NCBI RefSeq assembly: GCF_009912395.1
Contig: NZ_WNDO01000005.1
Location: 62,001-126,000, forward strand
Length of the DNA: 64,000 nucleotides
DNA from: Luteibacter sp.
Lineage (GTDB): Bacteria > Pseudomonadota > Gammaproteobacteria > Xanthomonadales > Rhodanobacteraceae
Reading direction: 5' to 3'
A program made the translations under genes and the position numbers. Of the stretch, positions 58,567-64,000 are shown in pieces. The notes beneath the pieces were generated by a model. The model saw only the letters and a list, made by a program, of their open reading frames with translations, had not been told where the DNA came from and ran no database searches. Every line of letters begins with the position of its first letter. Position 1 is the first letter of the stretch.

Positions 58567-59469
58567 TCAGGAGCCTTCCACCTTGTAGCCGTGGCGGATG
58601 CTGCTCATGGAGATGGGGAAGATGACGTAACGCATACCGGTCTCCCCGGGCTTCAAGGGATCCCAGTGCATCTGTTCGACGGCGCGTGCCAGCCGAACGC
58701 CGCTGCTGGGCTCCGGATACGCATCGATGAGCCAGCGGCGGGCGATATCTCCGTTGGGCGCCACCTCGACGAAGTACTGGGCGTATGAGCCCTCGTCACG
58801 CTCGGTGTTGGTGATCGCGGCCAGTTGGAACCGGGCCGGACGATGGAGCTGCCCAAGGCCCGGGCCTTCCCGTCGGGTTCGTGGATGGGCCGCGGCGAGT
58901 TTTTCCAATCCAGCCAGGCGGGCATTCACATCGACGATCAGTTTCTGGTCGTCGACAGGCCCCAGTGCATCGTTCACGCGCTTGAGCAGCATGGTGAAGT
59001 AGCCGGCCCCGGCGACGGTATCGCCGCCGTCCTTCGTCGCATTGGCGCGTTGCAGGTAATAGGCACGCTCGACCTGCACCCAGATCATGGCTTCGCGGGC
59101 GTGACCGTCCGCCAACTCCAGCTCCGCCAGCTTCAGCATCGCGCTCAGTCGCCCCTGGGCCGCCGCACCATTGAGCAGGTCGCGTGCCTTGTCATGGTCC
59201 TCTTCGAACACATGCGCCGGGTGTCGCGGTCCCCAGCGATAGAGCGAGCCGGCGACCTCCATGCTGTTGTCGTTGCCGGCCACGGCTGAGCAAAGCAGCA
59301 GGTGGGCCAGCTCCTGACGCTTCGCGTCGGGCGTGTTCGTATCGAGCAGGCCCTGGCCGATAAGTGCGCCGGTGGGCGGCAGGTCGGCTGGGCAATCCGC
59401 ACCGAATGCAACCTGGGTAGCGAGGGCCACGCAGGCGAGGGCGGCAAGACGTCGTGTCATTCGTTTCAT
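58567..59469 (-). CDS. Exported protein with TonB C-terminal-like domain
   Basis: This is a 300-residue protein with a signal peptide (about residues 1-24, ending 'VAFGAD'). The first two thirds are helical with Sel1/TPR-like character ('EEDHDKARDLLNGAAAQGRLSAMLKLAELELADGHAREAMIWVQVERAYYL'). The last 100 residues resemble the TonB C-terminal fold ('YFVEVAPNGDIARRWLIDAYPEPSSGVRLARAVEQMHWDPLKPG'). It could also start at 59460. It is the second of three exported TonB_C-like proteins in the window. Function unknown. It is convergent with fahA. Confidence 0.65.
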   Translation of the reverse strand: MKRMTRRLAALACVALATQVAFGADCPADLPPTGALIGQGLLDTNTPDAKRQELAHLLLCSAVAGNDNSMEVAGSLYRWGPRHPAHVFEEDHDKARDLLNGAAAQGRLSAMLKLAELELADGHAREAMIWVQVERAYYLQRANATKDGGDTVAGAGYFTMLLKRVNDALGPVDDQKLIVDVNARLAGLEKLAAAHPRTRREGPGLGQLHRPARFQLAAITNTERDEGSYAQYFVEVAPNGDIARRWLIDAYPEPSSGVRLARAVEQMHWDPLKPGETGMRYVIFPISMSSIRHGYKVEGS

Positions 59470-59475
59470 CCCCTG

Positions 59476-59511
59476 AAAAGAAAGCGGCCCGCACGAAATG
59501 TGCGGGCCGCT
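59476..59511 (-). terminator. Rho-independent terminator of gap
   Basis: Perfect 12-base arms AGCGGCCCGCAC/GTGCGGGCCGCT (59483-59494 and 59500-59511) are followed on the minus strand by TTTCTTTTC. It lies 36 bases after the gap stop codon and just before the start of the next gene. Confidence 0.9.
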
Positions 59512-59546
59512 CGATTTTGCTACCGCATTGTGGCGAAACGGAGGCG

Positions 59547-60563
59547 TTACTTCGCCGCCATCAGCGCCTTGGTCATGTCGAGCATGCGGTTGGAGAAGCC
59601 CCACTCGTTGTCGTACCACGAGAGCACCTTCACCAGCGTGCCGCCCATGACGCGCGTCTGGGTGGCGTCGTAGATCGACGAGTGCGGGTTGTGGTTGAAG
59701 TCGATCGAGACCAGCGGCTGCGTGTTCACCGCGAGGATGCCCTTCAACCTGCCGTTGGCGGCTTCGTTGATGGCGGCGTCGATTTCTTCCTTGGTGGTTT
59801 CGCGCGAGGCGGTGAAGGTGAGGTCGACCACCGAGACGTTGATGGTCGGCACGCGCATGGCGAAACCGTCGAGCTTGCCGTTGAGTTCCGGCAGCACCAG
59901 ACCCACCGCGGCGGCGGCGCCGGTCTTGGTCGGGATCTGGCTGTGCGTGGCGCTACGGGCGCGACGCAGGTCGGAGTGGTAGACGTCCGTCAGCACCTGG
60001 TCGTTGGTGTAGGCGTGGATGGTGGTCATCAGGCCGTGCACGATGCCGATCTTTTCGTGCAGCACCTTGGCCAACGGCGCGAGGCAGTTGGTGGTGCAGG
60101 AGGCGTTGGAGATGACTTCGAGCTTCGAGGTGAGCTTGTCGTCGTTGACGCCCATGACGAACGTGCCGTCCACGTCCTTGTCGCCGGGTGCCGAGATGAT
60201 CACCTTCTTGGCGCCGCCCGCGATGTGCGCGCTGGCCTTGGCCTTGGAGGTAAAGAAGCCGGTGGATTCCAGCACCACGTCGACGCCGTGGTCGCCCCAG
60301 GGCAGCTTGGACGGATCGCGCTCGGCGAACACCTTGATGCGGTCGCCGTTGACGATGAGGTCACCGCCGTCGACCGACACGTCGCCGGGGAAGCGGCCGT
60401 GGGCCGTGTCGTACTGGGTCAGGTGCGCGTTGGTCTCGGCGTTGCCGAGATCGTTGATCGCGACGATCTGGATGTCCTGGCCATTCTTCTTCGACTCATA
60501 GAGCGAACGCAGAATGTTGCGACCGATGCGACCGTAACCGTTGATGGCGACCTTGATGGTCAT
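59547..60563 (-). CDS. gap: Glyceraldehyde-3-phosphate dehydrogenase, type I
   Basis: This is a 338-residue NAD-dependent glycolytic enzyme. The N-terminal nucleotide fold is '[19 protein letters not shown]', the catalytic cysteine is in '[12 protein letters not shown]', and the phosphate-binding part has '[10 protein letters not shown]' and '[23 protein letters not shown]'. '[14 protein letters not shown]' is the standard C-terminal helix. The ATG at 60563 has a GGAGG ribosome site; a longer open frame upstream is not part of the gene. A strong terminator follows. Confidence 0.96.
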   Translation of the reverse strand: MTIKVAINGYGRIGRNILRSLYESKKNGQDIQIVAINDLGNAETNAHLTQYDTAHGRFPGDVSVDGGDLIVNGDRIKVFAERDPSKLPWGDHGVDVVLESTGFFTSKAKASAHIAGGAKKVIISAPGDKDVDGTFVMGVNDDKLTSKLEVISNASCTTNCLAPLAKVLHEKIGIVHGLMTTIHAYTNDQVLTDVYHSDLRRARSATHSQIPTKTGAAAAVGLVLPELNGKLDGFAMRVPTINVSVVDLTFTASRETTKEEIDAAINEAANGRLKGILAVNTQPLVSIDFNHNPHSSIYDATQTRVMGGTLVKVLSWYDNEWGFSNRMLDMTKALMAAK

Positions 60564-60738
60564 GTGCAGCCTCCGGGAATGGACTTGCGAACGTAGATAA
60601 GGACGGGTGTCGTAAACCTCCATGGTAGCGGAAGCCCCCCGTGGGGGGCTTGCTGCAATGCCGCGATTTGTCATTCGTGCCTCAGCCGTGCTGTGGCACA
60701 CTTGGCCGTTCGCCCGCGACGGAAACGTTTACTGTCCC

Positions 60739-61560
60739 ATGAAGACCCTCCATAAGCGCCGCACCATCGCCACCCTGCTGGCCCTCGCCGTCACCGCCGC
60801 CGCAGGCACCGCCTCGGCCTGGGGCGACATCGGCCACCGCATCGTCGCCGACCTGGCCTGGCGCCAGCTCGACCCCTCCGCCAAGGCCGAGGTGGAGCGC
60901 CTGCTCAAGGCCGATGGCTCCGATTCCCTGGCCGACGTGGCCAGCTGGCCGGACAAGCTCCGCGACATGCCGGGCAAGGAAGACCTGGGCAAGGCCACCG
61001 GCCCGCTGCACTACATCAACTTCCCCTCCAGCTGCGTCTACAAGCCGCAGGGCGACGGCGCCGCCGAGCGCAACGTCGTCGGTGGCCTGCAGAAGTACGT
61101 GGCCATCCTCAAGGACCGCAGCAAGTCCAACGCCGAGCGCGCCGAGGCCCTGAAGTTCGTGGTCCATTTCGTGGGCGACGTCCACCAGCCGCTGCATGCC
61201 GGCAACCGCGACGACAAGGGCGGCAACGAGTACCAGGTCCAGTTCCAGGGCAAGGGCACCAACCTGCACCGGGTCTGGGACTCCCAGATGCTCTACACCA
61301 CCGACCTGAAGTGGCAGGCCTATGCCGACAAGCTCGCGGCCGAAGGCCCGGTGACGCTGCCCAAGCCGATCCCGCCGCTCGACAACCCGTATGCCCAGTG
61401 GGCGGAGGAATCGTGCCAGATCGTCGCCAAGCCGGGCTTCTATCCTGACGGCCACAAAATCGACGACGCCTACGTCACGGCGAACCTCCCCGTGGCCGAG
61501 ACCCGCCTGCGCGAAGCCGGCAAGCGCCTGGCCGACCTGCTCAACAAGACGCTGGACTGA
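60739..61560 (+). CDS. S1/P1-type nuclease
   Basis: This is a 273-residue zinc-dependent single-strand nuclease. The signal peptide ends at 'GTASA', so the mature protein begins with tryptophan ('WGDIGHRIVADLAW'); that N-terminal Trp is itself a zinc ligand in the family. The other ligands are in 'HYINFP', 'FVVHFVGDVHQPLHAGNRDDKGGNEYQV' and 'LHRVWDSQML'. It should act in the periplasm or outside the cell on single-stranded DNA or RNA and nucleotides. The pyk gene follows 40 bases downstream. Confidence 0.94.
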   Translation: MKTLHKRRTIATLLALAVTAAAGTASAWGDIGHRIVADLAWRQLDPSAKAEVERLLKADGSDSLADVASWPDKLRDMPGKEDLGKATGPLHYINFPSSCVYKPQGDGAAERNVVGGLQKYVAILKDRSKSNAERAEALKFVVHFVGDVHQPLHAGNRDDKGGNEYQVQFQGKGTNLHRVWDSQMLYTTDLKWQAYADKLAAEGPVTLPKPIPPLDNPYAQWAEESCQIVAKPGFYPDGHKIDDAYVTANLPVAETRLREAGKRLADLLNKTLD

Positions 61561-61600
61561 TCCACCGTCCCGACTCCATTCGACACCAAGGTAAGCACAG

Positions 61601-63568
61601 ATGACCGATATCCAGATCCGCCGTACCAAGATCGTTGCCACCCTCGGACCCGCCACGGACGCGCCGGGCATGCTCGAGAAGATCCTGGAGGAGGGCGTGG
61701 ATATCGTTCGCCTTAACCTGTCGCACGGCACGCCGGACGACCATCGCGCCCGCGCCGCCGCCGTGCGCGCCGCCGCCGAGACGGTGGGCCGCGAGGTCGG
61801 CATCCTCGCCGACCTGCAGGGCCCGAAGATCCGCGTCGAGAAGTTCGCGGACGGCCCGGTCGACCTCATGGTCGGCGACAGCTTCGTTCTCGACTGCCGT
61901 CCGGATGCGCCGCTCGGCGACCAGACCCGCGTGGGCGTCAGCTACTATGACCTGCCGAACGACGTGAAGGCGGGCGACATCCTCCTGCTCGACGACGGCC
62001 TGATCGCCCTGGCCGTCAACGAGGTGGTCGGCGCCGAAGTGCGTTGCACGGTGGCCATCGGCGGCCGCCTGTCCAATCGCAAGGGCCTCAACCGCCAGGG
62101 CGGCGGCCTCAGCGTCTCGGCGCTGTCGGACAAGGACCGCAACGACATCAAGCTGGCCGCCGAAATGGGCGCGGACTTCCTGGCCGTGTCGTTCGTGCGT
62201 TCGGCGGCGGATCTCCACGAGGCGCGTCGCCTGCTTCGTGAGGCCGGCGGCGATGCGGGCATCGTCTCCAAGATCGAATGCGCCGACGCCATTCCCGTGC
62301 TCGGCGAGATCATCGACGCGTCCGACGTGGTGATGGTGGCCCGTGGTGACCTGGGCGTGGAGATCGGCGACGCCGAGCTGCCGGGCCTGCAGAAGAAGAT
62401 CATCCGCGAGTCGGTGATGCGCAACCGTTCGGTGATCACCGCGACGCAGATGCTGCAGTCGATGGTGCGCGCACCGATCCCGACCCGCGCCGAAGTGCTC
62501 GACGTGGCCAACGCGGTCATCGACGGCACCGACGCCGTGATGCTTTCGGAAGAGAGCGCCGCCGGTGCCCATCCGGACAAGGCCGTGGCCGCCATGCGCC
62601 GCATCTGCCTCGGCGCCGAGCGCCAGTTCGAGCCGCGCGACGACCTGCGTCCGAGCACGCATTCGCTCGACCGCTCCGACCAGGCCATCGCCCTGGCCGC
62701 GATGGTGCTGGCCTCGCAGATCGGCGTGCGCGCGATCGTCTCGCTGACCGAATCCGGTGCCACCGCCCAGTGGCTGTCGCGCTATCGCTTCGCCGTTCCC
62801 ATCTATGCGATGTCGCCGTCCGACGTGGCCCGCCGCCGCATGCTCATGCTGCGCGACGTGCAGCCGGTGGCCTTCGAAACCGGCAAGCTCGACCCGGCCC
62901 ACACGGCCCGCGCCGCGCTCCAGCATCTGTTCTCGCTGGGCAAGCTGGTCAAGGGCGACCGCGTGATCCTGACCCACGGAGACCATATCGGCAGCCACGG
63001 CGGCACCAACACGCTGAAGCTGCTGGTGATCGGTGAAGACGGCATCGCGGATAGCCTGCGCGACCAGACACGCCATCCACGCCCCCTCGGAGTAAACTCG
63101 ACGCACTGGCTAACCAACGAGGGCGTCATGATCCGCAATCCTCTCCGCACCGGCGCCATCGTCGCCGCCGTCCTCCTGGTCGCAGGCCCTGCCGCGGCTC
63201 AGACCATTCGAAAGGTCGCACCGGACCGTCTTCCCTATTACTGGACCCTGACCAATACCTCGGTCAGCGCCGATGTGCCGAACATCGGCAGCAACCTCGA
63301 CAAGCCCGGTTGCGTCGCCGTGACCTACATGATCGGTTCCGACGGACGCACGCAGAACGTGGTGGCCGCCAAGACGGTGCCCCAGGGCGATCTCGACAAG
63401 GTCGGCGTTAGCGCCGTCAAGGATTTCCGCTACGGTCCTTCCGGCGTGAATCGCGCCGCCGAACCGGTCAACACCTACTACGTGGTCGGCTTCAACCTTC
63501 CCGAGGACCCGGCCCGCAAGGCGGCGATCGTGAAACAGTGCGCGCTGCCGGGCTACCAGACCACTTGA
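61601..63568 (+). CDS. pyk: Pyruvate kinase, reading frame continuous with an exported protein
   Basis: Residues 1 to about 490 are a complete type II pyruvate kinase: 'TKIVATLGPATD' at the N-terminus, 'LNLSHGTPDDH', 'GILADLQGPKIRV', 'SKIECADAIPVLGEIIDASDVVMVARGDLGVEI' (active site), and 'TATQMLQSM'. The C-terminal allosteric domain ends 'GTNTLKLLVIGED'. A stop is expected within about ten residues, but the frame runs on through 'GIADSLRDQTRHPRPL' into the ATG of a signal-peptide protein (63128), for 655 codons in all. Stop loss, an undetected frameshift near 63040-63100, or a real fusion are possible. The catalytic part is intact. Confidence 0.85.
   Translation: MTDIQIRRTKIVATLGPATDAPGMLEKILEEGVDIVRLNLSHGTPDDHRARAAAVRAAAETVGREVGILADLQGPKIRVEKFADGPVDLMVGDSFVLDCRPDAPLGDQTRVGVSYYDLPNDVKAGDILLLDDGLIALAVNEVVGAEVRCTVAIGGRLSNRKGLNRQGGGLSVSALSDKDRNDIKLAAEMGADFLAVSFVRSAADLHEARRLLREAGGDAGIVSKIECADAIPVLGEIIDASDVVMVARGDLGVEIGDAELPGLQKKIIRESVMRNRSVITATQMLQSMVRAPIPTRAEVLDVANAVIDGTDAVMLSEESAAGAHPDKAVAAMRRICLGAERQFEPRDDLRPSTHSLDRSDQAIALAAMVLASQIGVRAIVSLTESGATAQWLSRYRFAVPIYAMSPSDVARRRMLMLRDVQPVAFETGKLDPAHTARAALQHLFSLGKLVKGDRVILTHGDHIGSHGGTNTLKLLVIGEDGIADSLRDQTRHPRPLGVNSTHWLTNEGVMIRNPLRTGAIVAAVLLVAGPAAAQTIRKVAPDRLPYYWTLTNTSVSADVPNIGSNLDKPGCVAVTYMIGSDGRTQNVVAAKTVPQGDLDKVGVSAVKDFRYGPSGVNRAAEPVNTYYVVGFNLPEDPARKAAIVKQCALPGYQTT
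63128..63568 (+). CDS. Exported protein with TonB C-terminal-like fold, in frame with pyk
   Basis: From the ATG at 63128 the protein is 146 residues with a standard signal peptide (about residues 1-24, 'GAIVAAVLLVAGPAAAQ'). The mature part ('KPGCVAVTYMIGSDGRTQNVVAAKTVPQGDLDKVGVSAVKDFRYGPSGVNR') resembles TonB_C-like secreted proteins. A GAGG ribosome site lies six bases upstream, and the preceding bases GGAGTAAACT resemble a -10 region, both of which favour independent expression. Because the frame is continuous with pyk, it may be part of a fusion or a separate gene; I favour separate translation. Confidence 0.7.
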   Translation: MIRNPLRTGAIVAAVLLVAGPAAAQTIRKVAPDRLPYYWTLTNTSVSADVPNIGSNLDKPGCVAVTYMIGSDGRTQNVVAAKTVPQGDLDKVGVSAVKDFRYGPSGVNRAAEPVNTYYVVGFNLPEDPARKAAIVKQCALPGYQTT

Positions 63569-63674
63569 TCGCGCCGCACAACGGCTTTCGCGGGGTATTC
63601 CCCTATACTCCGCCGGTTTTCGCACTAGCCCCGCCTCGTTCCAAGGGGCATACCACTACGTCCACGGAGTCCTC

Positions 63675-64000
63675 ATGAGCATCGAAAACCTCGAACAGAT
63701 CGCGCAGGCGATGGTCGCCCCCGGCAAGGGCATCATCGCCGTCGACGAATCGACCTCGACCATCAAGAAGCGTCTCGAAGCCGTCAAGCTCGAGAATAAC
63801 GAGGAAAACCGTCGCGCCTACCGTGAGCTGCTGCTCACCGCCCCGAACCTTGGTAACTACATCTCGGGCGCCATCCTGTTCGACGAGACGATCCGCCAGA
63901 AGACGGGCGACGGCCGCACCATGGTCCAGGCCATGGAAGCCGCCGGCATCCTCCCGGGCATCAAGGTCGACAAGGGCACGCACCCGCTGGCCGGTTTCCC
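63675..64000 (+). CDS. Fructose-bisphosphate aldolase class I, N-terminal part (cut by window end)
   Basis: The first 108 residues are present. 'LEQIAQAMVAPGKGIIAVDESTSTIKKRLEAVKLENNEENRRAYRELLL' and 'GAILFDETIRQKT' match the class I (Schiff-base) aldolase rather than the zinc-dependent class II enzyme. 'GIKVDKGTHPLAG' leads toward the active site; the catalytic lysine lies beyond the window. With pyk and gap it makes a glycolysis cluster. Confidence 0.92.
   Translation, partial: MSIENLEQIAQAMVAPGKGIIAVDESTSTIKKRLEAVKLENNEENRRAYRELLLTAPNLGNYISGAILFDETIRQKTGDGRTMVQAMEAAGILPGIKVDKGTHPLAGF

Noticed and set aside
1..64000. CRISPR arrays, rRNA genes, IS elements, prophage
   Set aside because: No regularly spaced direct repeats, transposase, rRNA or phage structural genes were seen in any frame.

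Overview
This is a high-GC, densely coding chromosomal segment that most resembles a gammaproteobacterium of the order Xanthomonadales, family Rhodanobacteraceae or a close relative (the Luteibacter/Dyella type). The inference rests on gene content: an Oar-type TonB-dependent receptor, an RpfC-like hybrid kinase, a Xanthomonas-type T4SS effector with a C-terminal XVIPCD-like domain, and a PhoP/PhoQ pair preceded by a PepSY protein. Many copies of a GTAGGAGCGCGCTTGCGCGCGA palindromic repeat add to it. No sequence search was possible, so the genus is an inference.

Layout. 1-2.4 kb: the end of a kinase-like gene, fpr, and two small genes. 2.4-12.3 kb: a large TonB-dependent receptor, divergent from a hybrid sensor kinase with its own HPt domain, an alpha/beta hydrolase, and a propeller-type sensor kinase without a response regulator. 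12.2-18.4 kb: an AraC regulator broken by an in-frame TGA, a methyltransferase, a ParB-like protein and a DUF2167 membrane cluster. 18.6-23 kb: a DUF5694 protein, a membrane-protein/HTH module behind a striking palindrome, and then the most interesting pair of the window: an exported LprI-like protein followed by a 599-residue protein with a lysozyme-like N-terminus, two peptidoglycan-binding domains and a C-terminal XVIPCD-like secretion signal. I read this pair as an interbacterial toxin with its immunity protein. 23-33 kb: small enzymes, argO/argP, a seven-bladed YVTN propeller, two related exported hydrolases, and a roughly 500-base multi-hairpin region with a possible 33-codon ORF.

33-45.7 kb is mostly housekeeping: dusA, PepSY-phoP-phoQ, mtfA, birA-coaX-SPOR protein, tRNA-Thr(UGU), a DUF6165 gene, a serine hydrolase with a convergent LysR gene, rhodanese and arginase. 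45.9-58.5 kb is rich in amino-acid and central metabolism: trpS with an unusual C-terminal extension, the pyruvate dehydrogenase operon (E1 alpha, E1 beta, E2), tryptophan 2,3-dioxygenase, a POT peptide transporter, and the tyrosine/homogentisate pathway (hpd, hmgA, fahA) with a divergent MarR gene. 58.5-64 kb has glycolysis genes (gap, pyk, class I aldolase, cut by the window edge) and an S1/P1 nuclease. Peptide uptake, tryptophan and tyrosine breakdown, arginase and pyruvate dehydrogenase together suggest an organism that feeds on peptides and amino acids.

Repeats: six 46-bp copies and two 78-80-bp copies of one palindromic family sit at 3' ends of genes; in two cases the repeat supplies the stop codon. 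Two genes look altered: the AraC gene (internal TGA) and pyk, which lacks its own stop and runs in frame into a signal-peptide protein. I see no CRISPR array, IS element, rRNA or prophage.
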